Source: an uncultured Thiotrichales bacterium (GTDB lineage Bacteria; Pseudomonadota; Gammaproteobacteria; CAIRSR01). Taken from it: a stretch of DNA of 43,739 bases. The stretch is from NCBI GenBank assembly GCA_903881315.1, contig CAIRSR010000098.1, positions 1 through 43,739 on the forward strand. The letters are read 5' to 3'. Every line of letters starts with the position of its first letter. The first letter of the stretch is position 1. This document shows positions 1 to 10,504 of the stretch, piece by piece. A model generated the notes under the pieces. The model saw only the letters and a list, made by a program, of their open reading frames with translations, searched no databases and had not been told where the DNA came from. Made by a program: the position numbers and the translations under genes.

Positions 1-77
1 CACAAAAATTACCAAGAATATCTGATATTCATGTATTTAGAGAATAGTATAGCATATTCATGCGGTTGAAGCAGGAA

Positions 78-443
78 TCAAACTAGACCAGTACCCTGTA
101 TCCCGTGCCCCGCATAAAACACCATCCCAACCGTGTTCGCCGAGAGCTTCATTGCAAAGGAATCTATCGCCTTATTCATATCCTTCCGGTTAGCGTCCTG
201 CCGATACACCACATCAAAACCAAGTTTCGTCAGTTCCTCTCGCATCGCGTTTGCGTCGGCAACCGCATTCTGCAGTCCGTGTGTGTGTAAATAATTGTTG
301 TTACCAATCACCAAAGCAACACGATTCTCCCCTTGTGGAATCCGGAGAAAATCTCGGCTTTCAACCGCAGTGGCCGCTAATGCAGGGAGCAACAGCAATC
401 CTACGAACAGCCAGAATACTTTGCTGTAGATCAAAATGGGCAT
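78..443 (-). pseudogene. Truncated caspase-like (peptidase C14) secreted protein
   Basis: The 121-residue product has an N-terminal hydrophobic signal-like segment (about residues 8-25). The start of a caspase p20 fold follows: RVALVIGNNNY near residue 41, then the catalytic-histidine motif FYAGHG with His113. Family members continue for more than 100 residues and need a second motif with the catalytic cysteine (DACRxN type). Here the frame stops eight residues after the histidine, and the last residues (GTGLV) no longer look like the family. DNA beyond the break (1-90) is AT-rich and unlike the gene. I read it as a 3'-deleted, inactive remnant. It starts 6 bp after the SirB2 stop, so it was probably co-transcribed with that gene. 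Confidence 0.75.
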
Positions 444-449
444 TCCCCT

Positions 450-827
450 TCAAAACGGCCACGGGTCTTTGCTGACCGCAACCAAAACGATATAGGCAAA
501 CACCACCAAGGCCAGTAGCCAGGCCTGAATCCGGAGCAACTTGGGCCTTCCTGGGCGGAGCGCTATGCTCCCAAGGATGATGTAGAGACAAAGGGCCAGC
601 AACTTGGCGGTCAGCCACAGGTCGGTCAGCGGACGCCAACCACCCAGGTGGGTTAGGGCAATCGCAGCGAGGAGCAACAGCGTATCGTTGATATGGGGAA
701 CGATGCGCACCCAGCGTTCAGTGAGCATCGGCGAATTGGTGATCATCCAAAACCCGCGCACCACAAAAAGGGCGAAGGTGATGTTTACCGTGAGGATGTG
801 GAGATACTTAAACAGGCCGTAGGACAT
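450..827 (-). CDS. SirB2-family inner-membrane protein
   Basis: This is a 125-residue, mostly hydrophobic protein with about four membrane segments. The N-terminal pattern (YxxFKYLHILTVNITFALFVVRG) and the second segment with PHINDTLLLLAAIAL match the SirB2 family. SirB2 proteins are small integral membrane proteins named from the Salmonella sirB locus; their biochemical role is unknown. It lies between the cyclophilin gene and the caspase remnant, all on the minus strand, with a strong hairpin in the 73-bp gap upstream. Family assignment is fairly sure; the function is not. Confidence 0.82.
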   Translation of the reverse strand: MSYGLFKYLHILTVNITFALFVVRGFWMITNSPMLTERWVRIVPHINDTLLLLAAIALTHLGGWRPLTDLWLTAKLLALCLYIILGSIALRPGRPKLLRIQAWLLALVVFAYIVLVAVSKDPWPF

Positions 828-859
828 AAGCGCACACCAGCACCGTTAAGAAATGGTTC

Positions 860-885
860 GGCCATTACCCTTGAGGGTAATGGCC
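860..885 (-). terminator. Perfect 11-bp hairpin between cyclophilin and SirB2 genes
   Basis: GGCCATTACCC, a four-base TTGA loop, then GGGTAATGGCC form a perfect stem-loop 15 bp past the cyclophilin stop and 32 bp before the SirB2 start. No clean run of T follows on the minus strand, so it may be a partial terminator or an mRNA-stabilising or processing hairpin rather than a classical intrinsic terminator. Confidence 0.55.
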
Positions 886-900
886 AGAAGTATTAACCGT

Positions 901-1488
901 TTATTCCCCTTCTACCGTCGCCTTTTCGATGACGATGGGGGACGCTGGGACATCACTTGGGAAGGGGCCACCGCTTCCCGTCGGCACAGCACGGATCTGA
1001 TCCACCACGTCCATGCCCTCGACCACCTTGCCAAATACCGCATAACCCCAGCCCTGGGGGGTCTTGTTTCTAAAATTCAAAAAGCCGTTATCGACCACAT
1101 TGATAAAAAACTGGGCAGTCGCCGAGCCCGGGTCAGAGGTGCGGGCCATGGCAATCGTGCCACGATCATTGGTGAGTCCGTTGTCGGCCTCGTTCGGGAT
1201 CGGGGCGCGGGTCGGTGCCTGTACGTAATCGGCGCGATACCCCCCGCCCTGGATCATGAAGTTCTTGATGACGCGGTGAAAAATGGTGCCGTTATAGTGC
1301 CCACTGCGAACGTAGGCGAGAAAATTCGCCACACTCTTCGGTGCCTTGGCGGCGTCTAGCTCCAAAACGATGGCTCCATCGGTGGTCTGAAGTCGAACCC
1401 GTGGCGAGGTGTCAGTCACTGTTGCTGCTCCGGTAGTAATGGTAAAGGCGCACAAGGCGATGGTAAGTACAGCAGTTAAGGATCGCAT
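901..1488 (-). CDS. ppiA: Periplasmic cyclophilin-type peptidyl-prolyl isomerase
   Basis: The 195-residue protein opens with a signal peptide (residues 1 to about 22, ending TTGAAT). A complete bacterial cyclophilin domain follows. [15 protein letters not shown] holds the catalytic Arg and Gln, the GTIAMART and [13 protein letters not shown] blocks are present, and [17 protein letters not shown] closes the fold. Length and signal peptide match E. coli PpiA rather than cytoplasmic PpiB. It would speed proline isomerisation during folding of exported proteins. GGAG lies 7 bases before the ATG. The gene begins only 38 bp after the purL stop, so it may be read through from purL. Confidence 0.9.
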   Translation of the reverse strand: MRSLTAVLTIALCAFTITTGAATVTDTSPRVRLQTTDGAIVLELDAAKAPKSVANFLAYVRSGHYNGTIFHRVIKNFMIQGGGYRADYVQAPTRAPIPNEADNGLTNDRGTIAMARTSDPGSATAQFFINVVDNGFLNFRNKTPQGWGYAVFGKVVEGMDVVDQIRAVPTGSGGPFPSDVPASPIVIEKATVEGE

Positions 1489-1526
1489 AGCAGATCTCCA
1501 AACAAAAGGGCATTTAAAAACTTCAG

Positions 1527-4500
1527 TTATCCAAGAGCAAGACGTGCGTTACGGAAGAGTCGCAACCAAGGCCCATCCTCGTTCCAGTCGTTCGGGTGCC
1601 AAGAATATTGCTTGGTTAGGAACATCCGCTCAGGGTGCGGCATCATGATGGTGAAACGACCATCTGGTGTGGTAAAACCAGTGACCCCCGAGGGAGAACC
1701 ATTGGGGTTGTAGGGGTAGCGATCGGTGGGGCGACCGTAACCATCCACATAAACGAGGGCGATAATCCCAGCCTCTTCGGCGCGAAGTAGGGCGTTTTGG
1801 TCGGAAAAGACCGCACGTCCCTCACCGTGGGCAACCGCAATGGGGAGGCGGCTGCCCGCCATGTCCCGCAGGAACAGCGAAGGCGAGTCATAGACCTCGA
1901 CCAACGACAGACGCGCCTCAAACTGTTCCGAGGTATTGCGCACAAAATGGGGCCAAAGTTCTGCGCCTGGGATTAGCTCGCGGAGCTGCGCCATCATCTG
2001 GCAGCCGTTGCATACCCCTAAAGCAAAGGTCTCGGGGCGCGCAAAAAAAGCAGCGAATTCGTCCCGCGCACGGGGATTGAAGAGGATGGATTTGGCCCAC
2101 CCACCCCCAGCACCCAATATGTCACCGTAAGAAAACCCACCACACGCCGCAAGACCGTGGAAATCGGCCAAACTGGTACGACCAGCAATGATGTCGCTGG
2201 TATGGATGTCCACTGCGTCGAAACCAGCACGGTCAAAGGCCGCCGCCATCTCGACTTGGCCGTTACTGCCCTGCTCGCGCAGGATAGCGATGCGCGGACG
2301 CACACGGCTCAACACCGCGAAATCGACCACGTTTTCGTCTGGGTCGAAGGGCAACACCACAGTAAGCCCGGGGTCTCCGTGGTCTTTCAGATTCTCGTAT
2401 TCCTCTAGGGCGCAACTCGGGTTGTCGCGCAAGCTCTGAACCCGCCAACTGGTCTCGGCCCAGGCACGCTCTAAGCTAATCCGTGGCTCATCCAGGATAG
2501 CTCGCCCTTCAAAACGGGCAACAATGCGGTCATCGTCGCTCACCGTTCCTAGCACGTAGGTATGGTGACCGAGACCCGCCGAGTAAAAGGCCGCCAGCAC
2601 CTCCTCGGTGTCATCGTGACGCACCTGGATAACTGCGCCCAATTCCTCCACAAAGAGAGTGGTTAGCGGGTCATCACCAAGGTCATCAAGATCCACCACG
2701 AAGCCAGTGTGGCCCGCAAACGCCATCTCACAGAGGGTAACGAACAAGCCGCCATCCGACCGATCGTGATAGGCAAGTAATCGGCCTGCCCCATTGAGCG
2801 ACTGGATGGTTGCGAAGAAGTCTTTGATGGCCTGCGGGTCATCGAGGTCGGGGCCATGACTACCCACCTGCTGATAGACCTGAGACAACGCCGAACCCCC
2901 GAGCCGGGCCCGCCCCTTGCCGAGGTCAATCAGGATAAGGTCGGTGTCGCCACAATCAAGGCAAAGCTGCGGGGTCAGGGAACGGCGAACGTCGGCGACC
3001 CGAGCAAAGGCCGAGATGATTACCGACAACGGCGCGACCATGACCTGGTCATCCCCCCCGGCCCGCCAGGCGGTCTTCATCGAGAGGGAGTCTTTGCCGA
3101 CGGGAATGGTGAGACCAAGCGTTGGGCAGAGTTCCATGCCGATGGCGTGAACGGTATCGTAGAGGTTCGCATCCTCACCCGGGTAGCCCACCGCAGCCAT
3201 CCAATTGGCCGAGAGTTTGATATCGGTCAGGGAACCGATAAAAGCAGCGGCAAGGTTAGTAATCGCCTCGCCAACGGCGAGACGTCCCGCCGCAGGTGCC
3301 TCAATCAGCGCGACCGGCGCTCGCTCACCGATGGCCATCGCCTCTCCGGTATGGCCGTAAAAATCGGTGGCAGTCACGGCGCAGTCCGCGACCGGCACCT
3401 GCCATGGCCCAACCATCTGGTCACGTACCGATAAGCCACCCACGCTACGATCGCCAATGGTGATGAGGAATTTCTTACTGGCAACTGCGGGCAGATGCAA
3501 GACGCGATAGGCCGCCTCGCGGAGCACGATGCTGGAAAAATCGAGCCATGGCTTCGGGAAGGTGTGGCGGTGGATATGCCGCAACATCTTCGGTGGCTTA
3601 CCAAACAGCAAGGCGAGCGGCATATCCACCGGGGTTTCGTCAAGCAGGGCATCCCCTAGCAGGAGGTTCCGCTCCGCTGTGACCTCTCCGATCACCGCGA
3701 CCGGACAGCGTTCGCGTTCGCACAGCGCCTGAAACGACTCTAATGCCTCGTGGCGCACCGCAAGCACGTAGCGCTCTTGGGCCTCGTTACTCCAGATCTG
3801 CATGGGTGACATGCCTGGGTCGGCATTGGGGATAGCGCGGAGTTCAAAGCGTCCACCGCGCCCAGCACCCGCGACCAGTTCCGGGCACGCATTCGACAAC
3901 CCCCCCGCGCCGACATCGTGGATCGAGAGGATGGGGTTGTTAGCCCCCAATGCCCAACAGCGATCGATGACCTCTTGGGCGCGTCGCTGCATCTCGGGAT
4001 TGCCGCGTTGAACCGAGGCAAAGTCGAGGTGTTCGCTACTCGCCCCGCTCGCCTGACTGGAGGCCGCTCCGCCACCCAAGCCGATCAGCATCGCGGGGCC
4101 ACCCAGCACCAGCAGCGGCGTCCCTGGTGGAAGGGCGTGTTTTTCTACGTGTTCTGTGCGGATGTTGCCAAGACCACCGGCAAGCATGATAGGTTTGTGG
4201 TAGCCGCGCAGCTCTGGGCCGTTTGGCCCAGGCACAACACTTTCAAAGGTGCGAAAATAGCCACAGAGATTGGGCCGCCCAAACTCATTGCTAAAGGCGG
4301 CGGCACCAAGCGGTGCCTCGATCATCAGGGTCAGTGCGGATGCGATGCGACGTGGCCGACCGTAATCGGTCTCCCAGGGTTGTACCGCGCCCGGCAGATG
4401 GAGATTGGACACCGAGAAACCAGCAAGCCCCGCCTTGGATTTGGCCCCACAACCGGTAGCACCCTCGTCGCGGATCTCACCCCCTACCCCAGTCGCAGCC

Positions 4501-5465
4501 CCCGGAAAAGGCGCAATCGCCGTCGGGTGGTTGTGGGTTTCCACCTTCATCACAATCGCGATGTCTTCGGCATGTGGCGCATAACTGCCGGTCGCGGGGT
4601 CAGCGAAAAACCGCTTACCAGGCCAGCCGGTCATGACCGCTGCGTTGTCTCGGTACGCAGACAGGACAAGATCGGGCGACTTCAGGTGGGTGTTGCGGAT
4701 CATGGCAAACAGCGAATGTTCGGTCGCGTGTCCGTCGATTACCCAATCGGCGTTGAATACCTTATGGCGGCAGTGCTCAGAATTCGCCTGGGCGAACATC
4801 ATCAACTCAACATCGGTGGGATTGCGCCCAAGCGAGGTAAAGCTCTCTAGGAGGTAATCGATCTCATCCGCTGAGAGCGCGAGCCCGAGATCAAGGTTGG
4901 CCTGGACGAGGGAAGCCCGCCCACCCCCCAGCATGTCAACATGGGACAAAGGGACTGGGCTTGCCTTGAGGAATAGGCCATCTGCCTCTTCGATACCATA
5001 AAGCACGGTTTCGGTCATGGGGTCGTGGAGGTGCGCAGTTGCAAAAGAAAGCACCGCATCAGAAAGCGCCTCGTCGCTCCCACCCGTATGCGGTTCCAGC
5101 CCGGTATCGGCCACGTCTAGGTAATAGACAATACCTCGTTCGATACGGCGCACCGAGACCAAGCCACAACGGTGCGCTATCTCCGTGGCGCGACTTGACC
5201 AGGGTGAAACGGTGCCCAGTCGGGGCACCACCCACAAAGGCTCACCCCGTGGAAACACCGAGGGAAGTTTTGCACCATAACCGAGCAAGCTGCCCAATAC
5301 CTGCTCTTCAGCGTCCGCGAGACGTTGACCGAGGTCTACGAAATGGACAAACTCTGCGCTCAATCCGCGCAACCCGGGGATACCGGCAGCGAGGAGAGCG
5401 TGCAGTTTGTCTCGTCGGAAGGCAGAGAGTGCGGAGTCTCCACGCAGTCGTAACACGCTCGACAT
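1527..5465 (-). CDS. purL: Phosphoribosylformylglycinamidine synthase (large form)
   Basis: At 1312 residues this is the single-chain proteobacterial PurL (E. coli about 1295). It converts FGAR, glutamine and ATP to FGAM in purine synthesis. Visible are the N-terminal PurS-like domain, two AIRS-type ATP-binding halves ([20 protein letters not shown]; later [11 protein letters not shown] and SDGGLFVT) and a C-terminal class I glutaminase. The nucleophile is Cys1152 in GVCNGCQMM, and the His/Glu pair is in MMPHPERMF. The 181 bp upstream is the likely promoter region; AGGG sits about 8 bases before the ATG. purN and purM lie further upstream on the same strand, so three purine steps are clustered. 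Confidence 0.98.
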   Translation of the reverse strand: MSSVLRLRGDSALSAFRRDKLHALLAAGIPGLRGLSAEFVHFVDLGQRLADAEEQVLGSLLGYGAKLPSVFPRGEPLWVVPRLGTVSPWSSRATEIAHRCGLVSVRRIERGIVYYLDVADTGLEPHTGGSDEALSDAVLSFATAHLHDPMTETVLYGIEEADGLFLKASPVPLSHVDMLGGGRASLVQANLDLGLALSADEIDYLLESFTSLGRNPTDVELMMFAQANSEHCRHKVFNADWVIDGHATEHSLFAMIRNTHLKSPDLVLSAYRDNAAVMTGWPGKRFFADPATGSYAPHAEDIAIVMKVETHNHPTAIAPFPGAATGVGGEIRDEGATGCGAKSKAGLAGFSVSNLHLPGAVQPWETDYGRPRRIASALTLMIEAPLGAAAFSNEFGRPNLCGYFRTFESVVPGPNGPELRGYHKPIMLAGGLGNIRTEHVEKHALPPGTPLLVLGGPAMLIGLGGGAASSQASGASSEHLDFASVQRGNPEMQRRAQEVIDRCWALGANNPILSIHDVGAGGLSNACPELVAGAGRGGRFELRAIPNADPGMSPMQIWSNEAQERYVLAVRHEALESFQALCERERCPVAVIGEVTAERNLLLGDALLDETPVDMPLALLFGKPPKMLRHIHRHTFPKPWLDFSSIVLREAAYRVLHLPAVASKKFLITIGDRSVGGLSVRDQMVGPWQVPVADCAVTATDFYGHTGEAMAIGERAPVALIEAPAAGRLAVGEAITNLAAAFIGSLTDIKLSANWMAAVGYPGEDANLYDTVHAIGMELCPTLGLTIPVGKDSLSMKTAWRAGGDDQVMVAPLSVIISAFARVADVRRSLTPQLCLDCGDTDLILIDLGKGRARLGGSALSQVYQQVGSHGPDLDDPQAIKDFFATIQSLNGAGRLLAYHDRSDGGLFVTLCEMAFAGHTGFVVDLDDLGDDPLTTLFVEELGAVIQVRHDDTEEVLAAFYSAGLGHHTYVLGTVSDDDRIVARFEGRAILDEPRISLERAWAETSWRVQSLRDNPSCALEEYENLKDHGDPGLTVVLPFDPDENVVDFAVLSRVRPRIAILREQGSNGQVEMAAAFDRAGFDAVDIHTSDIIAGRTSLADFHGLAACGGFSYGDILGAGGGWAKSILFNPRARDEFAAFFARPETFALGVCNGCQMMAQLRELIPGAELWPHFVRNTSEQFEARLSLVEVYDSPSLFLRDMAGSRLPIAVAHGEGRAVFSDQNALLRAEEAGIIALVYVDGYGRPTDRYPYNPNGSPSGVTGFTTPDGRFTIMMPHPERMFLTKQYSWHPNDWNEDGPWLRLFRNARLALG

Positions 5466-5646
5466 AGCATTACCCTGTTTATTTAGGTTAGTCCAACCAC
5501 AGAACGCACAAGCGCCCCTTCAGTAGTCAGAAGGTGAAGAATGATACCGGAAAGAGGGGGAAGGTAGGTGGCGTTCTGCAGGCGGAATGTAGCAAACAAG
5601 GGAAACTATTACCAAACGTAGGCGTGTGAGCACCTTACTACCACCA

Positions 5647-6348
5647 TTATCGCCCGGCAAATCCTTCTATCGTTCGTAAGACCATGCCGTAGCGGGTTCC
5701 GCCGTCTTGCTGTTCTACTTGCACGGGTAGGTAGGCAAGGGACGGGGCACACCAGAGGGTCGTGTGGCGCTTATCGGAGTCCTGTTCACGCTCTACCCGC
5801 ACGGTCTCAAACCGACCGGCAAGGGTCGTGGTCGTTTCCTGGCCAACCATCCGGAAATGATAGGATTTAACCTTGGCATCCTCGGCTATCAGGTAATCCA
5901 TCGTCTGCTTCCCCTGCGCTAGGTCATGCATGATGGCAAGCTGATAGCTCAGTGGATCGTGAAATGTCTCGGTAAGTGGCGCACTCCACGGGGCATTGTT
6001 CCAGGTGCCAGAGACAACGCCGACATTCCAGTCAAAGTGTAAGGTACCCGCTCGGGGTTTGCTGCGGAAGCCATCATGCCCCTGAAAGTCGAGGGGGCGT
6101 GGTGAACCATCGTGAAGTGTCAGGGTACTCACTTCACGACGATCTCTCCCAATTGCAGCCAAGAGTCCGGTTGGGTGGGTGTAATCGGTGTAGACCCAAC
6201 GGGCCTCGGTCTCACGCACGAGCGTGATAGCGGTTGCGCCAAGCGCCATGCCGTTTACCCGAAATTCATAATCCGCCTGGAAGGGAACCTGTTCATCGGC
6301 AGCAACATTCCCGATGAATAGCAACAAAAGGAGGGCTCGCAGGTACAT
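5647..6348 (-). CDS. DUF3108 family secreted protein
   Basis: The product is about 233 residues with a clear signal peptide (MYLRALLLLLFIGNVAA) and a beta-rich body. The ADYEFRVNGMALG opening, the Y...HPTGLLA block and a C-terminal WCAPSLAYLPVQVEQ stretch match the DUF3108 family. The function is unproven; proteins of this family commonly sit directly after purN in gammaproteobacteria, as here (48-57 bp gap). The ATG at 6348 is preferred because GGTG precedes it and it begins the hydrophobic core; a GTG three codons upstream (6357) is an alternative start. It is probably periplasmic or outer-membrane associated. Confidence 0.82.
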   Translation of the reverse strand: MYLRALLLLLFIGNVAADEQVPFQADYEFRVNGMALGATAITLVRETEARWVYTDYTHPTGLLAAIGRDRREVSTLTLHDGSPRPLDFQGHDGFRSKPRAGTLHFDWNVGVVSGTWNNAPWSAPLTETFHDPLSYQLAIMHDLAQGKQTMDYLIAEDAKVKSYHFRMVGQETTTTLAGRFETVRVEREQDSDKRHTTLWCAPSLAYLPVQVEQQDGGTRYGMVLRTIEGFAGR

Positions 6349-6405
6349 GGGGTTCACCGCTCTTTGTCCGGTGGGCTAATGCAAGAAACACTGAGGATGT
6401 GGCGG

Positions 6406-7071
6406 TTACTCAACGGATACCCCTTGGGGCGGTATCAATCTATCGTCAAACCAGGCGCTGTCATCTTCCGCAAGGCGCAGGCACCCGGTCGCAAACCAGG
6501 AGACGGCCTGTGGGTAAATAATATGTTCCTGTACCAAGACCCGTGCTGCCAGACTCGCTTCGGTGTCGCCGGATAACACGGGTACTCGGGCTTGGGTCAC
6601 GATTGGGCCACCGTCTAATTCCTCGGTCACAAAATGAACCGTTGCGCCGTGTACCTTCACGCCGGAGGCCAGCGCCCGGGCATGGGTATGTAGGCCGCGA
6701 AAGGCGGGCAACAGGGCGGGGTGGATGTTGAGCATCCGCCCACGGTATTGTCTCACGAAGGTCGGTGTTAAAACGCGCATGAATCCCGCCAATAGAACCA
6801 AACCCGGCTGATAGCGCTCGACCTTTTCGGCCAACTGCGCGTCATAATCCTTGCGACTACCGATAAAGCTACGATGACATAACACCTCGGTTGCAACTTG
6901 CGCCTCGCGGGCGCGCACCAGGGCATAGGCGTTTGCCTCACTGCTGACCACGGCGCTGACCCGCGCGGGAATGCGGCCATTGGCGCAGGCACTGAGCAGT
7001 GCTTGGAGGTTGCTGCCATTGCCCGAAACGAGCACCACCAAGGACAGGGGAGAGGATGGGACGTCGGTCAT
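6406..7071 (-). CDS. purN: Phosphoribosylglycinamide formyltransferase
   Basis: This 221-residue enzyme transfers a formyl group from 10-formyl-THF to GAR. The N-terminal [14 protein letters not shown] loop binds the phosphate of [18 protein letters not shown] contains the catalytic Asn and His, and [11 protein letters not shown] supplies the catalytic Asp. Its ATG overlaps the purM stop by 4 bp (ATGA), a typical translational-coupling arrangement that keeps the two consecutive enzymes in step. The C-terminus is slightly longer than that of E. coli PurN (212 residues), ending in a tail after RLAEDDSAW. Confidence 0.97.
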   Translation of the reverse strand: MTDVPSSPLSLVVLVSGNGSNLQALLSACANGRIPARVSAVVSSEANAYALVRAREAQVATEVLCHRSFIGSRKDYDAQLAEKVERYQPGLVLLAGFMRVLTPTFVRQYRGRMLNIHPALLPAFRGLHTHARALASGVKVHGATVHFVTEELDGGPIVTQARVPVLSGDTEASLAARVLVQEHIIYPQAVSWFATGCLRLAEDDSAWFDDRLIPPQGVSVE

Positions 7072-8147
7072 GCGCGTGGCAGCAGTAGGACGCTTGGGGT
7101 CACCTCGGCAGTGGCCTCAATCTGCCCGATGACCCAGGCACTCTCTCCTGCCTGCGTGAGTGTCGTGATCGCGAGTTCCGCTTGCTCAGCAGGTACGCAT
7201 ACCATCATGCCGACGCCGCAGTTGAAGGTGCGGAGCATCTCGGTTTCGGCAACCGGCCCATGCTGTTGTAGCCAATCAAAGATGGGCGGACGCGGCCAGG
7301 CGGCAGTATCGATCACGGCCCGGGCATGAGGCGGCAGAACCCGAGGTGGGTTTTCGATGAGCCCACCACCCGTGATGTGCGCCATGGCGTGTACCTCCAC
7401 AGCGGCAAGTAGTGCCAGCATCGATCTCACATAGATGCGGGTGGGGGTGAGCAATACCTTACCGAGGGGACGGCCATGAAAATCCCCATGCAGATCAAGA
7501 CCACGGGTAGCAATGATGTGCCGCACCAGAGAATAGCCGTTAGAGTGCAGCCCAGAAGAGGCAACGCCGAGGATGGCGTCACCCGGACGAACCTTGCGCC
7601 CATCGATAAGCTGCGATTTTTCCACAACCCCAACGGCAAAACCGGCCAAGTCGTAGTCGTTGCCACCGTACATGCCCGGCATCTCGGCGGTCTCGCCGCC
7701 CACCAAGGCAGCCCCGGCCTGGCGGCACCCTTCGGCGATACCCGCAATCACGTCCGTTGCAACGTCCACATCTAGCCGACCCGTAGCATAATAATCCAGA
7801 AAAAACAGAGGCTCTGCCCCCTGCACCACGAGGTCATTGACGCACATCGCCACCAGATCAATACCGATGGTCTCGTGCTGCTTGGTTTCGATGGCAAGCC
7901 GTAACTTGGTGCCGACACCATCGGTAGTAGAAACCAGGACAGGCTCACGATACCGCCCTACCGGCAACTCGAAGAGGGCACCGAAGCCACCGATCCCACC
8001 CAATACTCCAGCGCGAGTGGTGCTACGGGCGTGTGGCTTGATGCGGTCTACCAGACGGTTGCCCGCGTCAATGTCAACTCCGGCGGTACGATAGGTAACG
8101 GGCGCGTTAGCGGAGGGGGGTTGGTGAGAGGCCAAGGGGGGTTCCAC
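7068..8147 (-). CDS. purM: Phosphoribosylformylglycinamidine cyclo-ligase (AIR synthetase)
   Basis: PurM closes the imidazole ring of FGAM using ATP. The 359-residue product has [19 protein letters not shown] at the N-terminus, the GGFGALFEL and [14 protein letters not shown] loops, [12 protein letters not shown], and the [13 protein letters not shown] block near the C-terminus. The start is uncertain: the frame opens with GTG at 8147 with no clear Shine-Dalgarno, and a TTG four codons later has GGAA six bases ahead. Homologues begin about 12 residues before the YRTAG block, so the first residues may not be translated. The stop overlaps purN. Confidence 0.95.
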   Translation of the reverse strand: MEPPLASHQPPSANAPVTYRTAGVDIDAGNRLVDRIKPHARSTTRAGVLGGIGGFGALFELPVGRYREPVLVSTTDGVGTKLRLAIETKQHETIGIDLVAMCVNDLVVQGAEPLFFLDYYATGRLDVDVATDVIAGIAEGCRQAGAALVGGETAEMPGMYGGNDYDLAGFAVGVVEKSQLIDGRKVRPGDAILGVASSGLHSNGYSLVRHIIATRGLDLHGDFHGRPLGKVLLTPTRIYVRSMLALLAAVEVHAMAHITGGGLIENPPRVLPPHARAVIDTAAWPRPPIFDWLQQHGPVAETEMLRTFNCGVGMMVCVPAEQAELAITTLTQAGESAWVIGQIEATAEVTPSVLLLPRA

Positions 8148-8680
8148 AGGTTAGAGATGTTGAGACGGTAATAGTAGCTGTGCCTTGGCGATGTCGCAAA
8201 CTGTTGTCAGCAGTAGCGTCACTTGATGCTCTAATTTTTTGTAGGTCGTTGTATAGACCAGACGTTTGCCCAACTGCGCTACGGGACGCCCTATGAGACT
8301 ACACGAAGAGAATCAGGCCATTGCAGAGCGAATGCCTCCCTGGATGAGGCCAATGGCGCAAGGTCAGAGCCAAAAACGAACGCATTGACTGTCGGGGATA
8401 CTCTCAGGAGTAAATAAAACCAACTGGTTAGCCGAACAGCGTAATATCCCCACTCGACAGAAATGCCCCCCTTGGAGTGGTCAACCGAGGGACAGCAATA
8501 GACCGAGGCGGCAACTCAATTGACGACCAAAGCGCGTCATCGGCGAGATTACTGAACCACAGCGGGCCAAGCCCGCCCACGATGTAGTGCAGTTTATCAA
8601 CAGAACCCGCCCTTGGCACAGCGAACGCCCCGCACCGCGCTTGCGTCCGATGGTGACAGTCACCAACCTGGCAAAACCGT
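8148..8680. other. Gene-poor stretch upstream of purM
   Basis: About 530 bp holding no frame that I recognise. It must contain the purM promoter. Short open frames on the minus strand (for example one ending at 8428) have no start or family signature I trust. No tRNA or strong hairpin was seen. Confidence 0.5.
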
Positions 8681-8923
8681 TCAGGCAATTACGTCCAAGA
8701 GGGTACCGAGGGTATCGTCGGCGGTCGCCAAGACCTTTGCGTTGGCGCGTACGGCAATGCTGTCCATCTGGTTTGCCACGAGCGGTTGGGTTGGATCGGC
8801 ACCCCCCTGGAGTTGCACGGGGTTCGCCAACTGCGCAGCGTTCTTGTCCATCCCCTGCATACCACGCTGGATACCACGGTATGCGTTGGCGTAGAGAGTA
8901 CTGTAGCTGGGGTTGATATTCAT
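8681..8923 (-). CDS. Small flagellar-rod-like protein
   Basis: The 80-residue protein begins MNINPSYSTLYANAYRGIQRG and ends VRANAKVLATADDTLGTLLD. Both ends match the amphipathic terminal segments of flagellar rod and hook proteins, where N- and C-terminal helices pair. Small free-standing proteins of this design are common in proteobacteria and are usually labelled 'flagellar basal body rod C-terminal domain' or hypothetical. There are no other flagellar genes in the window, so it is an isolated unit and may have a non-flagellar role. The Shine-Dalgarno is weak. Two DNA palindromes lie 27-66 bp upstream of its start. Confidence 0.65.
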   Translation of the reverse strand: MNINPSYSTLYANAYRGIQRGMQGMDKNAAQLANPVQLQGGADPTQPLVANQMDSIAVRANAKVLATADDTLGTLLDVIA

Positions 8924-9273
8924 GAGAAGCTACCTTGCCGATTGGACTCGGTGGGGTGTGCCCACCCTGACGAGAGGATGGCCATCCTCCCACCGAAAGT
9001 TGCGGTGTTCTGCGCTCGGTTCGCGCATGTCTTCCGAGCAGCGACCCGGCCAATCTAGCGCCATCCGGTGGGACGAATCAAGTGCAAATGCACACAGTAC
9101 AAAGGCGCAGTGGTGAGGCTTTCACCTACCCCTTGGGCAAGTTTTACAGCACCTGCATGAAAACGCACCCTTTCCACCCCCCCACGCCTCCGCGACTTGT
9201 AACGCCGCACCAGCATACTGCCGCGTATCGGCACTGACGGCACAAACGGCAGGGCAGGCTAGCGTGTCGCAGG
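8924..9273. other. Intergenic stretch between rod-like gene and transposase
   Basis: About 350 bp without a convincing gene. It holds the nested palindromes at 8949-8995 that precede the rod-like gene. The rest (8996-9273) should include one edge of the insertion sequence, but I could not pair a terminal inverted repeat here with one beyond 10330. Confidence 0.5.
8949..8995. promoter_or_regulatory. Nested palindromes upstream of the rod-like gene
   Basis: GAGGATGGCCATCCTC (8974-8989) is a perfect 16-bp palindrome with no loop, as expected for a dimeric DNA-binding protein. Next to it GGTGGG-GTGTG-CCCACC (8950-8966) forms a 6-bp hairpin. CGGTGGG (8949-8955) could alternatively pair with CCCACCG (8989-8995), enclosing both. 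They lie in the leader or promoter of the minus-strand gene that starts at 8923. No regulator is identified. Confidence 0.45.
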
Positions 9274-10329
9274 TCAGGACTTCTCGCTTGACTTAGGGGT
9301 TCTCCAAGGACGGTCGCTGGTGGAGTAACCCTGGCTCAGCGGGTGGCCGTTTGCCACGGGTTCTGTGGGTGGCGTTATGCGCGACCGCTGCTCGACCACA
9401 AGGTCTTTGTAGCGCACCGGTTTGTGCATAACGGCAAGACTCAGCACCTGGCAGAACGTGTTGCCGCAGTTATGGGAATGGAAGCGATTAAAGCGGAAGG
9501 TGAACTCGTTTAGGTAGCTCGCCAAATGCGCCCGTTCCACGGTGCCTTGGTGCGTATCCAATAGCCAGCGTTTAGCCAGCGAAGCGACTCGGTGCGCTTC
9601 CGGCAAGGGCTCTTCTGGTCTCACCCCGCTAACAACGGCTTGGCAGTGTAGTTGGTGAACGTATCCACATTGACCCAACCCGCAGTAGCCAGACCAACTG
9701 TCGGTGATGATGGTCGAGCCCCGTGCGACGAAGTCCGTTACAAAGGAATGTAGCGACGCCGCCGAACTATCGGTCAGTGGTCGCATCCGGCATCGACCAA
9801 GCCCTTTCGGTTGCAGAACCTCAATGGCGATGCCGATCAAGGTCTTGTTGCTGTGCGCACGCCCATCAGAGGGGCGTCTCCCCGATCCGCCAATATTGGC
9901 CTCGTCTACCACCACCCGCCCACCCAGTTGCTCACCGATGGGCTCGACGAGTAGCGATCGAAGCCGATGCAATATGGCCCATGCGGTTTGATAGGAGCCA
10001 ATCGCGAGCGTTCGCTGCAGGTGCAGCGCCGAGATGCCATCCTTTTCGCTGACAAAGAGCCAGCAGGCAGTGAACCAGACCAGGAGTGGCGTGCGCGTCC
10101 GCTCGAAGATTGTGCCTGCCGTGACCGATTTGCGCCCACCACAACGGCCGCACATAAAGCGGCCATCGTTGAGTCGCCAGCCACCCGTGTGGGCGCAGGC
10201 CGGACACACAAAGCCCACCGGCCAGCGCAACCACTCCAGGTAGTCGAGACAATCCCCATCGGTTTGGAACCAGGACTGAAATTCAACGAACGAATGGGGA
10301 TAACGCATATCAGCACGGGGATGTTCCAT
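9274..10329 (-). CDS. IS1595-family transposase (ISXO2-like)
   Basis: The 351-residue protein starts with the IS1595-type zinc ribbon: two CxxC pairs, CPACAHTGGW and CGRCGGRKS. A helix-turn-helix region follows (SALHLQRTLAIGSYQTAWAIL). The ISXO2 DDE-like nuclease core then shows VVVDEANIGGSGRR (first Asp), IITDSWSGY (second Asp), and GTVERAHLASYLNEFTFRFN as the C-terminal signature. These enzymes move DNA by cut-and-paste or co-integrate formation. The frame is intact, so the element may still be active. I did not find convincing terminal inverted repeats or target duplications. GGAG lies 12 bases before the ATG at 10329. Confidence 0.92.
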   Translation of the reverse strand: MEHPRADMRYPHSFVEFQSWFQTDGDCLDYLEWLRWPVGFVCPACAHTGGWRLNDGRFMCGRCGGRKSVTAGTIFERTRTPLLVWFTACWLFVSEKDGISALHLQRTLAIGSYQTAWAILHRLRSLLVEPIGEQLGGRVVVDEANIGGSGRRPSDGRAHSNKTLIGIAIEVLQPKGLGRCRMRPLTDSSAASLHSFVTDFVARGSTIITDSWSGYCGLGQCGYVHQLHCQAVVSGVRPEEPLPEAHRVASLAKRWLLDTHQGTVERAHLASYLNEFTFRFNRFHSHNCGNTFCQVLSLAVMHKPVRYKDLVVEQRSRITPPTEPVANGHPLSQGYSTSDRPWRTPKSSEKS

Positions 10330-10504
10330 CCTCTGAGCTTACTCCTAAAAACGAACGATATATCTTTCTAACCAGGTAATCTTGACGATAGTTACCTTCA
10401 TTACTAGATGCAGCTCCAGTTAAGCAGTTATCGGTGCGTGTAAAAATATATTTTCGACCAGATAAACCCCAATTAATCCGACACCCTCTGCGCTTGCGCG
10501 GGAT

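Noticed and set aside
3918-4850. 310-codon plus-strand frame inside purL
   Set aside because: It is a shadow of the purL coding strand with no domain of its own.
8428-8688. 86-codon minus-strand frame upstream of purM
   Set aside because: It overlaps the end of the rod-like gene in another frame, has no motif and no good start.
8378-10357. AAAAACGAACG repeated near 8380 and 10347 as possible flanking repeats of the insertion sequence
   Set aside because: An 11-base match is expected by chance in this span, and the ends enclose the rod-like gene as well.
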